64,000 bases of DNA from Polaribacter sp. L3A8 (GTDB taxonomy: Bacteria > Bacteroidota > Bacteroidia > Flavobacteriales > Flavobacteriaceae). Within the stretch, counting starts at the first letter, position 1, and each line of letters starts with the position of its first letter. The stretch is taken from the NCBI RefSeq assembly GCF_009796785.1, contig NZ_CP047026.1:2710501-2774500 (forward strand), read 5' to 3'. The notes beneath the pieces were generated by a model, which saw nothing but the letters and a program-made list of their open reading frames with translations, was not told the origin of the DNA and did not search any database. The position numbers were made by a program, and so were the translations under genes. This document shows, in pieces, positions 33,651 to 41,963 of this stretch.

Positions 33651-34435
33651 AAATCGCTTTCTAGTTTAATGTTTATATCTACTTTCCAGTCGTTATCTAC
33701 TCCGCCTGCTTTCTGTTTAGATTTTGGACTTAATAATACCGGAAAGTATTTCGATTTTTTTAAGTGTTGTATTATTGGTTCTAAAAGAGTTTCTTCTACT
33801 TGCAATTCTTCTAATAAAAAGCCAAGTCGTTGTAAAGTACTTTTATGCGGATACCAACTCAATAATTCTTCGATGTCATTTTTAGTAATTTCTTCGGATA
33901 ATTCTTCCAAAATGGCTAACATTCTATTAATTCCGCCCAACTTATTCTGATGATGGATTAAATCTACCGCTGTAAGTGCTGGACTTGAAATTTTGAAAAT
34001 TCCTGCATCAGATTTTTTTTCTACAATGTTTTTTGATGGCCATTTTGAAGTTGTGAAAAAATGAATATCTAAAGACGATTTTTTAATGTTAGAAAATGCT
34101 TTATCTGTCATTACATAATCCCTTTGCACTTGTTGATGTCCAGCTCCGTGAAACTTGGCTGCAGAATAAAAACATAAATAATAATCTCTTTTTAAATATT
34201 GAAACAACTTACTAGAAAACAATTGAACAGGTATTTGCTCTTGTTTTGAATACCTAGGAGGAATAATTAAATAAAACCCTTTTCTAAGGTTTACAATTTC
34301 TTTTTTTGTAACAAGTCTCGATAGTTCTCTTTTTAAAGCGGTTTCTGTTTTATCGCATTTTTGCACTAACTCATCCCAAGAAAAAGCATATTCTTCAACG
34401 GATTGTAGTTGTTTTATATAATCAGAAATATCCAA
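33647..34435 (-). CDS. abiEi: AbiEi-family antitoxin (winged-helix repressor)
   Basis: A 262-residue protein. An N-terminal winged helix covers about 10-60 (SWDELVQKCDKTETALKRELSRL, then LRKGFYLIIPPRY), followed by the AbiEi core (KYDYYLCFYSAAKFHGAGHQ-like motif around 80-98, here beginning KRDYYLCFYSAAKFHGAGHQ). Known role: type IV antitoxin that also represses its own operon by binding inverted repeats at the promoter. The start codon is TTG (CAA at 34433-34435); no upstream ATG exists in frame. It is the first gene of the five-gene operon, and a palindrome sits at its probable promoter. Confidence 0.92.
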   Translation of the reverse strand: MDISDYIKQLQSVEEYAFSWDELVQKCDKTETALKRELSRLVTKKEIVNLRKGFYLIIPPRYSKQEQIPVQLFSSKLFQYLKRDYYLCFYSAAKFHGAGHQQVQRDYVMTDKAFSNIKKSSLDIHFFTTSKWPSKNIVEKKSDAGIFKISSPALTAVDLIHHQNKLGGINRMLAILEELSEEITKNDIEELLSWYPHKSTLQRLGFLLEELQVEETLLEPIIQHLKKSKYFPVLLSPKSKQKAGGVDNDWKVDINIKLESDL

Positions 34436-34454
34436 TTTTGTAGTAATTTTTTGA

Positions 34455-34475
34455 TAAAGATACCTTTTTAAGGTA
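34455..34475 (-). promoter_or_regulatory. Promoter and palindromic operator of the defence operon
   Basis: TATCTTTA on the minus strand (34455-34462) differs from the -7 consensus only in the last base. It runs into a palindrome TACCTT-TTT-AAGGTA (34461-34475). AbiEi repressors are known to bind inverted repeats at their own promoters, so this is a likely autoregulation site; that is inference from position. Confidence 0.5.
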
Positions 34476-34594
34476 ATTATCTCATTATTTTACTATGTTA
34501 TTTTTAATTTTATTTACTTTTCACTTTTATAAAGCTGATTTTAAATAAATTGTAATAGATTTAAAACCAACCTATCTTGAATTACTTGATATAT

Positions 34595-34631
34595 AAACGA
34601 GGGTAATTTCAGTTAAAAATTACCCTCGTTT
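34595..34631. terminator. Strong 15-bp hairpin
   Basis: AAACGAGGGTAATTT pairs exactly with AAATTACCCTCGTTT around a 7-base loop, followed by TT. It separates the defence operon promoter region from the minus-strand small frame at 34742-34894 and may terminate that transcript. Confidence 0.65.
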
Positions 34632-34741
34632 TGGTTTTGAGAGTAAAACTTACTCCTGTGGTTTTTCCGTTTTAAAAATGATTTGATTTTTCTCTTCATA
34701 TTTTTTTATTAAGTTATTTATATTTCTAGTGGTTTAGTATT

Positions 34742-34894
34742 TTACTTTTTTATAGAAGAATCAAAACGACAGTAAACACGGTAATATTTATTTTTAGATT
34801 GGGTATAAAACTTTAAGTGAGCTCTATCGCTTATAACAACCTTAAAAGGTTTTAAACAGACACTACACTGCTTTACTTTATAAATAGTAAACAC
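34742..34894 (-). CDS. Possible small Cys-containing protein or gene remnant
   Basis: A minus-strand frame from GTG 34894 encodes 50 residues: VFTIYKVKQCSVCLKPFKVV, then ISDRAHLKFYTQSKNKYYRV, then YCRFDSSIKK. It contains a C-x-x-C pair, many basic residues and few signs of random AT-rich translation. The frame stays open further upstream (through NTENYFSNLRSIE) but has no ATG. It may be a genuine small protein with a GTG start, or the 3' remnant of a gene disrupted when the island changed. I recognise no family. A hairpin lies downstream. Confidence 0.3.
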   Translation of the reverse strand: MFTIYKVKQCSVCLKPFKVVISDRAHLKFYTQSKNKYYRVYCRFDSSIKK

Positions 34895-35046
34895 TTCTAT
34901 ACTTCTTAAATTTGAGAAGTAATTTTCAGTATTATATTTATTACAAAATAAATCTAATTAAAAATATAATCTATATAATCTATATAATTGTACATTTTTA
35001 AAATCGAAATAACAACTACCTTTCAACCTCAATTTAAAACTTTAAA

Positions 35047-36366
35047 ATGAAAAATAAAATACTATTTTTTATCGCCTTTATAATTTGTGGTTATGGAACT
35101 GTTTTCTCCCAAAATACAATTCTAAATAATTTTGAAACAGATTCACCAAGCGTGGTTGCTAAAAATGATGCAAAGTTTGCAATCGTTAAAAACCCAAGTC
35201 TTACTAAAAATAATAGCATAATTTTAAACGACTTTGAACCTAACTCACCAAATGTTGTTGCTAGAAGTGGTGCAAGTATTTTAAATGTACCAAACCCTAA
35301 TAGTAGCGAACAAAATAACACAGCAAATTGTATTAGAATTGGAAGAACTACTAATAATTGGTTCGAATTAATTGCTTTTCCTGTTGCAAATGAAGCTATT
35401 ATTCCTGCTAATACAATAAAATATATAACAATGGCAGTAAACTATCCTGCAGAGCCAGATATTGCTATACGAATAGATGGAGATGATGAAAATTCTAACG
35501 GAAGCGCTACTGTTGCTATTAGACCTATTAATAAATATACTAATTTTGGAAACTGGCAAACGTTAACTTTTAAAATTAATGGCGGACAAAATGGTGCCCA
35601 AATTAAAGCGATTGTTATTTTTCCAGATGCTGGTTTTGAAAACTCACCTATTAAAAAAATATTAAACAATACCGATTCTTTCGGTTATATTGATGAAATT
35701 AAACTAAATGATACCGATAGCGAAGAAACAACTTATAAAGATTATTTAACAAACGTAAAATTAGAACTTGTAAAAAATTGGCCAGCAAATAGAACTATTA
35801 ATTTGGTTTTTCACGGACATTCAGTACCTTCTGGATACAATCAAACACCAATAGTAAATACACTAAATTCTTATCCACATCAAGTATTGCAAAAATTATC
35901 TGCAAAATACCCAACAGCTGTTATAAATACGATTAAAACATCAATTGGTGGAGAAAACTCTATACAAGGAGCCAGAAGATTTGATGAAGATGTATTGGTT
36001 TACAAACCTGATGTTTTATTTATAGATTATAGTTTAAATGATCGTTCTCAAGGATTAGAGGCAACTTATGCTGCTTGGGATGAAATGATTAAAAAAGCTG
36101 TTGCAAAAGGTATTAAGGTTATTCTATTAACACCATCTCCTTTTAGAGATGTAGACATGTTATCTACAACTACAGAGCTATACCAGCACACAGAACAAGT
36201 TAAAAGATTAGCAATAGAAAATGGAGTTGCTTTGGTTGATAGTTATGAGCAATTTAAAAAAGCAGTAGTAGCAGGTAATAACGTAAATAATTATTTATCT
36301 TCTTTTAATCATCCAAATGCTGCCGGACATACCTTAATATCTGACGAAATTATAAAGTTTTTTTAA
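35047..36366 (+). CDS. Secreted SGNH-type esterase with duplicated N-terminus and sugar-binding-like domain
   Basis: A 439-residue exported protein (signal peptide about 1-21). Residues about 22-80 contain two tandem copies of a 33-residue unit (pattern I-L-N-x-F-E-x-x-S-P-x-V-V-A). Next comes the domain shared with four other proteins in the window (about 90-225, NTANCIRIGRTTNNW to FGYIDEIKLND). The C-terminal SGNH hydrolase (about 255-439) has the nucleophile block FHGHSVPSGY (GHS instead of GDS), the LND block YSLNDRSQG and the NHPNAAGH catalytic His block. Such enzymes often remove acetyl groups from polysaccharides. No T9SS sorting domain is visible. The next gene lies 45 bases downstream. 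Confidence 0.8.
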   Translation: MKNKILFFIAFIICGYGTVFSQNTILNNFETDSPSVVAKNDAKFAIVKNPSLTKNNSIILNDFEPNSPNVVARSGASILNVPNPNSSEQNNTANCIRIGRTTNNWFELIAFPVANEAIIPANTIKYITMAVNYPAEPDIAIRIDGDDENSNGSATVAIRPINKYTNFGNWQTLTFKINGGQNGAQIKAIVIFPDAGFENSPIKKILNNTDSFGYIDEIKLNDTDSEETTYKDYLTNVKLELVKNWPANRTINLVFHGHSVPSGYNQTPIVNTLNSYPHQVLQKLSAKYPTAVINTIKTSIGGENSIQGARRFDEDVLVYKPDVLFIDYSLNDRSQGLEATYAAWDEMIKKAVAKGIKVILLTPSPFRDVDMLSTTTELYQHTEQVKRLAIENGVALVDSYEQFKKAVVAGNNVNNYLSSFNHPNAAGHTLISDEIIKFF

Positions 36367-36410
36367 AAAAAACTTTTATCAACTAAACAATCAATAATTA
36401 AATATTTATA

Positions 36411-37145
36411 ATGAGCAAAAAGATATTTTTTAATATTACATTTTTATTATGCTGTTCAATGTTTATTTACGGACAAGCTAATAATACAGAAAATTGTATT
36501 AAAGTATGGAGAACTACCGATAATGAAGAAGCATTAATTACCTTTTCTTTTGATCAATTTACCATTCCTCCAAATACTACTAGATATATTCAAATGATGG
36601 TAAATTACAAAGCACAACCAGATATTGCTATACAAGTTGCTAGCAAGAATGGAGGTTCAGACGCTATAGTTTCATCACTTATTAGACCTACAGAAAAATA
36701 TACAAATTTAGATACTTGGCAAACAATTGTATTTCCTATTAGTGCTCAAAAAGAGGAAGTTAAAGTAAATTCCATTCTTATTTTTCCTGATTTAGGGTTT
36801 GAAAATGAACCTACAGGACAAATTTTAGACAATATGGGCGAAGTTGGTTATATCGATGAAATAATGCTTTTAGAAAATTCAACACTTTCTACAGATGCAG
36901 CATTTTTAAATAATAATGTAATTTCTATACAACCAAATCCTGTAAAAAACACTTTTAAAATTCTTACAGAAAAAGCATTTAGTAAAGTTTCTTTCTTTGA
37001 TTCTTTGGGAAAAGAAATTAGCAAAAACATTACCAAAATCAATATAAATGAATACGATATAAGTAGCTTACCTACTGGTTTATATTTTATAAAATGTATC
37101 GATGAAAATAATGTTGTTGAAACATTAAAAATAGTAAAACAATAA
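36411..37145 (+). CDS. Secreted protein with sugar-binding-like domain and T9SS sorting domain
   Basis: A 244-residue exported protein. Signal peptide (about 1-22, ending IYGQA), then the domain shared with four other proteins in the window (about 23-160, NTENCIKVWRTTDNEEA to VGYIDEIMLLE), then a type IX secretion C-terminal sorting domain (about 172-244, SIQPNPVKNTFKILTEKAF ... SLPTGLYFIKCI). Inference: a cell-surface polysaccharide-binding protein. It is cotranscribed with the SGNH esterase and converges with the M24 peptidase gene. Confidence 0.82.
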   Translation: MSKKIFFNITFLLCCSMFIYGQANNTENCIKVWRTTDNEEALITFSFDQFTIPPNTTRYIQMMVNYKAQPDIAIQVASKNGGSDAIVSSLIRPTEKYTNLDTWQTIVFPISAQKEEVKVNSILIFPDLGFENEPTGQILDNMGEVGYIDEIMLLENSTLSTDAAFLNNNVISIQPNPVKNTFKILTEKAFSKVSFFDSLGKEISKNITKININEYDISSLPTGLYFIKCIDENNVVETLKIVKQ

Positions 37146-37158
37146 TTTTCTATTAAAA

Positions 37159-38373
37159 TTAAACGCCAAAAGGATTCTCTATAGAATGTGCTGGTTTTGT
37201 AAACCATTCTGCACCATTTTCTGCCATATAAATATGATCCTCTAAACGAATTCCAAATTCATTTGGCACGCAAATCATAGGTTCATTACTAAATGTAATT
37301 CCTTCTACTAATGTTGTTTTATCTCCTTTAACAATATAAGGGTATTCATGAATTTGCAACCCAATTCCATGACCAGTTCTGTGAGGTAAACCTGGTAATT
37401 TATAATCAGGGCCTAAATGGTGTTTTTCTAAAATTCTTCTTGATGCATCATCAACAGAACTGCAAGAATTTCCCAAAATAGAAGCTTTAAAAGCTGCTTG
37501 TTGCGTTTCTTTTTCGATGTTCCATATTTTGTGTTGTAGCTCATTGGCTTCTCCAAAAACGTAGGTTCTTGTAATATCAGAAATATAATCATACAATTGG
37601 CAACCTGTGTCTACCAAAACAACATCATTCATTTCTAAATTCTTCGGGTTTTTAACACCATGTGGAAAAGAAGAATCTACACCAAATAAAACAATGCAAA
37701 AATAAGAGCCAGAAGAAACTCCGTATTTTTTATGTGCTTCATGTATAAAATTTTCTACTTCTTTGGTAGAAATACCAACTCTTAAAATTTTTGCAGATGC
37801 TTTTTGAACCTCTAAAGTAATATTCATTACATGTTGAATAATAGCAATTTCTGCTGCCGATTTTATCATTCTACATTCTGAAATAAAAGCAGTTGCTGTT
37901 GTTATTTTAAACGCTTCTTTCTCTTTTAACAATCCATTTATAATAGAAAAAGGTGTAGTTTCATCTACTTGAATTTCTCCTGGATTAATCTTATTTTCTT
38001 TTAAAACATCAAAGAATAATCTATGCGGATTTTCATGTTCTTCCCAACAATGAATTGTTCCTTCAACTTCTAAAAAATCTTGGATTGTTCCTTTTTCGAA
38101 ATTTGGAGCAATATAATGAACTTCTTCATTTGGCAATAAAAGTGCACCAACCATTCTTTCACTTGCTCCCCAATGTGTACCTGTAAAATACAGTAAATTT
38201 GCACCTGCATTTACATATATTGCTTGTACATTATTCGCTTTCATTAAATTACAAATTTTATGAATTCGCTGTTTGTATTCTATTTTTTGTATTGGTTTTA
38301 CGCTACTTTCTAAAGGTTGTATTTTCGCTAATTCTTTTTCTGAAGTAGAACCTCCAATTCCGTATTTATTCAT
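37159..38373 (-). CDS. M24-family Xaa-Pro aminopeptidase or dipeptidase
   Basis: A 404-residue metallopeptidase. A creatinase-like N-terminal domain covers about 30-165, and the pita-bread M24 domain about 170-390. Metal ligands are visible: Asp in VLVDTGCQL and in YISDITRTYVFG, His in GLPHRTGHGIGLQIHEYP, Glu in FSNEPMICVP and in GIRLEDHIY. Known role: cutting bonds next to proline in small peptides. It is the last gene of the hydroxyproline operon, 2 bases after the FAD dehydrogenase, so here it probably frees proline or hydroxyproline from imported dipeptides. Confidence 0.93.
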   Translation of the reverse strand: MNKYGIGGSTSEKELAKIQPLESSVKPIQKIEYKQRIHKICNLMKANNVQAIYVNAGANLLYFTGTHWGASERMVGALLLPNEEVHYIAPNFEKGTIQDFLEVEGTIHCWEEHENPHRLFFDVLKENKINPGEIQVDETTPFSIINGLLKEKEAFKITTATAFISECRMIKSAAEIAIIQHVMNITLEVQKASAKILRVGISTKEVENFIHEAHKKYGVSSGSYFCIVLFGVDSSFPHGVKNPKNLEMNDVVLVDTGCQLYDYISDITRTYVFGEANELQHKIWNIEKETQQAAFKASILGNSCSSVDDASRRILEKHHLGPDYKLPGLPHRTGHGIGLQIHEYPYIVKGDKTTLVEGITFSNEPMICVPNEFGIRLEDHIYMAENGAEWFTKPAHSIENPFGV

Positions 38374-38375
38374 AC

Positions 38376-39623
38376 TTAAAATTTTCTATCTGGATGAAAT
38401 GAATCTATATTTAAAGATAATTTTTTATCAGAAATAATTTCTGATACTAGTTTACCTGTTACAGGGCCTAAACTCCACCCCATCATTGCGTGACCAGTTG
38501 CAATGGTTAAATTTTTACATTTGTTTGATTTCCCAATATAAGGCAATCCATCAGGAGAACAAGGTCTTAAACCACAATTTGCAGTTTCTTTTTCTTTGGA
38601 TGAAATTTCTAAGTTTTTATAATAACTTTTACCTGCATTTGCAATTGCTGCAACTCTTTTTGGGTTAATATCATGATTAATACCTGTAATTTCCATAGTT
38701 CCTGCAAAACGAGTAAAACCATTCATAGGAGTAACTGCTACTTTTGCTTCGCATAAAATTGATGGAATTGTAATTTTTGTATCGCTCTTAACATTAATAC
38801 TATAGCCTTTTCCAGCTTGAATTGGTATTTTTAAACCCAGTTTTTTTGTAATTATCGGACTCCAACTGCCTGCTGCCAAAACAACCTCATCTGCTTTTAA
38901 TGCTCTTTTATTGGTTATTATTGATGAAATTTCACCTCCTGAAATTTGTAAATCATTTACAGTTTCATTTTTATAAAAAGTAACGCCATTTTTTTCTAGA
39001 TAAGAAATCATTTCTATCATAAATAAATTTGGAGTCATATGTGCATCAGAATGATAATAAACTGCACCTTTAATATCTAAATTTGCATTGGGTTCTATTT
39101 TTGCCACTTCTTTAGCTGATAAGTTTTCAACCTGCAAACCTTGCTGAATTCCTATTTTACCAACTTCCCATTCTTCCTCTCCAACTTTATCAGATTTATA
39201 AAACATCAACAACCCTTTTTTCTCATAATGAAAATTAAAGTCGTTTGTGTTTTTTAAATCTTCATACAAATCTCTCCCCAACAAATTAATGTTTAAAATT
39301 GGTTGTATTGCTTTGGCTACTTTTTCTTTTGTGGCAGATTTTTTAAACGCTAAACTCCACTTTAAAAAATCGATATCTAACCTTGGTTTTACGTAAAATG
39401 GACTAGAAGAATTAAACATCCATTTAATGCCTTTTGTAATAATTCCAGGAGTTGCCAATGGTATAAAATGACTTGGAGTTATATACCCTGCATTTACATG
39501 AGAAGCACCAGAATTCATATTTGTTTTATCAATAACGGTAACTTTACACCCTTCTTTTTGAAGGTAATAAGCAGTGCAAACACCTATAATTCCACCACCA
39601 ATAATTACTATATTTCTACTCAT
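38376..39623 (-). CDS. FAD-dependent D-hydroxyproline dehydrogenase (DadA-like)
   Basis: A 415-residue DAO-family oxidoreductase. The FAD-binding motif IVIIGGGIIGVCTAYYLQ lies at 5-22, the DadA-like N-terminal region SGASHVNAGYITPSHFIPLATPG (as GASHVNAGYI then TPSHF) at about 38-60, and the C-terminal GHAMMGWSLGPVTGKLV at about 373-389. The family oxidises D-amino acids. Its position beside 4-hydroxyproline epimerase and the DapA-like deaminase points to oxidation of cis-4-hydroxy-D-proline to 1-pyrroline-4-hydroxy-2-carboxylate. Gap to the S9 peptidase gene is 3 bases. The specific substrate is inferred from context. Confidence 0.88.
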   Translation of the reverse strand: MSRNIVIIGGGIIGVCTAYYLQKEGCKVTVIDKTNMNSGASHVNAGYITPSHFIPLATPGIITKGIKWMFNSSSPFYVKPRLDIDFLKWSLAFKKSATKEKVAKAIQPILNINLLGRDLYEDLKNTNDFNFHYEKKGLLMFYKSDKVGEEEWEVGKIGIQQGLQVENLSAKEVAKIEPNANLDIKGAVYYHSDAHMTPNLFMIEMISYLEKNGVTFYKNETVNDLQISGGEISSIITNKRALKADEVVLAAGSWSPIITKKLGLKIPIQAGKGYSINVKSDTKITIPSILCEAKVAVTPMNGFTRFAGTMEITGINHDINPKRVAAIANAGKSYYKNLEISSKEKETANCGLRPCSPDGLPYIGKSNKCKNLTIATGHAMMGWSLGPVTGKLVSEIISDKKLSLNIDSFHPDRKF

Positions 39624-39626
39624 GTT

Positions 39627-41885
39627 CTACTCTAAATTAAAATTCCAAATTGGTTTTGTTTCTAAAAGATGTTCTACAAAATAGTTCCATCTTTTCTTTG
39701 TAAAATATTTGTAAGAATCTCCACTATATCCATGTTTTTGACTTGGAATAATCAATAAATCAAACTCTTTATCTGCTTTTATAAGTGCTTCAGCAAATTT
39801 AAACGTTGCAGAAGGGTTTACGTTTTCATCAATTCCTCCATGAACCAATAGTAGTTTTCCTTTTAAGTTTTTTGCATTGGTAATATTAGATGCTTTATGG
39901 TATCTTTCATCAACTGGCCACCCCATATACATTTCTGGCCACCAAGCTTTTTCCATTCTAAAATCATGATCTCCAGAGCTAGCAACACCAACTTTATAAA
40001 AATCAGGAAAACCAACCATAGCTCTTCCAGTATCATAACCTCCAGCAGAATGTCCGTAAATTCCAACTTTATTTACATCTATAAAAGCATATTTTTCTGC
40101 TAAATACTTAATTGCCAAAACATGGTCTTCTAAATTATTTTGCATATTTAAATAAGAATGTGCTTTAAATTCTTTTGATCTTGCTGCAGTTCCTAAGCCA
40201 TCAATTCTAACCACAATAAAACCTAATTCTGCTAACGATTGTTCTGTATAAATTAAATTAAAAGATTTTGGAAAACGTTGTGTATGTGGCCCTGTATAAG
40301 TGGCATCTATAATTGGATATTTTTTAGAAGCATCAAAATTAGAAGGTCTCCAAAAAGCTCCATAGATAGTTGTTTTATCATCTTTTGCAATTAGCGAAAA
40401 TGGTTTTGGAGCTGTCCAACCTGTTTTTGTTATTTCAGAAACATCTGCATTTGTTAATTCTGTAATTATTTTACCAGATATTGTTTCTCTTAAAACTGTT
40501 TTTGTTGGTTTTTCTATCGTTGAAAAATTATCTGCAAAATATTTTTTATCTTTTGAAAAATGGACAATGTGATGCGTGTTTTCTGGCGTTAATAAAGTTT
40601 CTTTTCCTTTAAAAGTAACTTTGTATAATTGCTGATGATATGGATTGTTTCCTTCCTCTTTTCCTGATGCTAAAAAATATACAACTTCCTTTTTCTCATC
40701 AATAAATTCAATGTTGTTAATGTAATAACCATCACTTGTTAAAAGTTTAGATTTTTTTGTTTTTACATCAAATAAATACAACTGTTTCCATCCCGATTTT
40801 TCTGACAAATAAATAATCTTTTCTTTGTTTTCTGTAAGCCTAAATTCAAAAGCATCAATGCCAATAGAATCTTTTTCGTGAATTAAAACTTCTTCAGAAT
40901 TTGTGTTTAAATCGATAAGTTTTACATATTCATTTAAAAAACCTCTCTCTTTATAATTGGCAATAAACTCGCCAGATTTATTTGTCCAATTTACACTTAC
41001 AGTATTTATGTGAGTTTGAGTTGGTAAGTTTGTTTTTACTTCATTTTTTGTATCAATATTAAAAAATACAGGAATACTTTTTACCATAGTTGTATCTCCA
41101 GGAGAACCTCTGTAATAAGACAATAATTTTGGTTTGTATAAAGAATCTATTGCCCAATTTAACAAATACATTTTTTCTGCATTTCTTGTATCTACAATAT
41201 TCGTGGCAATCCATTTAGAATCTTTGGACCATTTTACAGAAAAATGTTTTGGTCTTTCCCCATTTTCTCCTTCCATCATATCAGACCAACCATACCAAGA
41301 GGCATATTCGTATCCTTTTTTTCCGTTTTTACTCAGTTGAAATACTTGGTTTGTTTCTGTAGATTTTATAAATAAATTATACTCTTTTACAAAAGCAATC
41401 CATTTATTATCTGGTGATCTACTTTCAAAATTATTTGGTTTTTCTTGCGCTGTTTTCGTTGGTTTTTCTTTTAGTTGATAATCTTTTAAATTTAAGTTGA
41501 AGGTTTTATTATCAACAGAAAAAGTTAGAATACCATCTAATTTTTCAATATTTGAAAGCGATAAATTAGTTGCTTTCACTTCTTTATTTAATGCTTCTGA
41601 TAAACTTTTTGCTAATTTTTTATGGTTAAAAAATTCAACTACTTTTTTATTTTTAAAGCTTACTGTGTTATACGTTTTATTATTTTTACTGTAATCGATA
41701 AACCAAAAACCTGAACCATCTTTAAACCAATTTACATTTGTTTGTAAATTAAAAACTTGCTTATTAATTAATTTACTGTAGCCAAAGTTTACTGCCCTTT
41801 TATAGTCTTCTTTTGTTATTTCTTGAGCAGTAATAGTTACTGAACTTATTAAAAAAAGAACTAATGCTCTTAAGAAATGCTTCAT
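39627..41885 (-). CDS. S9-family (DPP-IV-like) prolyl peptidase
   Basis: A 752-residue exported serine peptidase (signal peptide about 1-20, ending ITAQ). An N-terminal beta-propeller region (about 60-480) with repeated WSxDSKW-like blades is followed by an alpha/beta hydrolase domain (about 500-745). The triad is visible: Ser613 in GIYGHSAGGYDTG, Asp686 in HGGIDENV, His718 in SQKHGYSG. DPP-IV-like enzymes release N-terminal X-Pro dipeptides, fitting collagen-type substrates. It lies in the hydroxyproline cluster, 3 bases before the FAD dehydrogenase gene and 78 bases after the epimerase. Confidence 0.92.
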   Translation of the reverse strand: MKHFLRALVLFLISSVTITAQEITKEDYKRAVNFGYSKLINKQVFNLQTNVNWFKDGSGFWFIDYSKNNKTYNTVSFKNKKVVEFFNHKKLAKSLSEALNKEVKATNLSLSNIEKLDGILTFSVDNKTFNLNLKDYQLKEKPTKTAQEKPNNFESRSPDNKWIAFVKEYNLFIKSTETNQVFQLSKNGKKGYEYASWYGWSDMMEGENGERPKHFSVKWSKDSKWIATNIVDTRNAEKMYLLNWAIDSLYKPKLLSYYRGSPGDTTMVKSIPVFFNIDTKNEVKTNLPTQTHINTVSVNWTNKSGEFIANYKERGFLNEYVKLIDLNTNSEEVLIHEKDSIGIDAFEFRLTENKEKIIYLSEKSGWKQLYLFDVKTKKSKLLTSDGYYINNIEFIDEKKEVVYFLASGKEEGNNPYHQQLYKVTFKGKETLLTPENTHHIVHFSKDKKYFADNFSTIEKPTKTVLRETISGKIITELTNADVSEITKTGWTAPKPFSLIAKDDKTTIYGAFWRPSNFDASKKYPIIDATYTGPHTQRFPKSFNLIYTEQSLAELGFIVVRIDGLGTAARSKEFKAHSYLNMQNNLEDHVLAIKYLAEKYAFIDVNKVGIYGHSAGGYDTGRAMVGFPDFYKVGVASSGDHDFRMEKAWWPEMYMGWPVDERYHKASNITNAKNLKGKLLLVHGGIDENVNPSATFKFAEALIKADKEFDLLIIPSQKHGYSGDSYKYFTKKRWNYFVEHLLETKPIWNFNLE

Positions 41886-41963
41886 TTTAGTTTGTTTAAA
41901 TTAATAATGTTATAAGATTCTGAAACAAGTTGAGAATAAATTTAGTTTGATGTAAGCATCAAC

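Larger units (their letters stand above)
34436..35046. other. Intergenic region upstream of the defence operon
   Basis: About 610 bases between divergent genes. It holds the defence operon promoter with a palindrome (34455-34475), a strong hairpin (34595-34631), a possible small or broken reading frame on the minus strand (34742-34894), and a duplicated CTATATAAT near 34971-34988. No attachment-site duplication of the tRNA end was found. Confidence 0.5.

Noticed and set aside
34577..34590. CTTGAATTACTT resembles the 3' end of tRNA-Leu (CTTGAGTACTT) and could mark an attachment site.
   Set aside because: Needs a one-base gap and a mismatch over 12 bases in AT-rich DNA; chance similarity is likely and no integrase is present.
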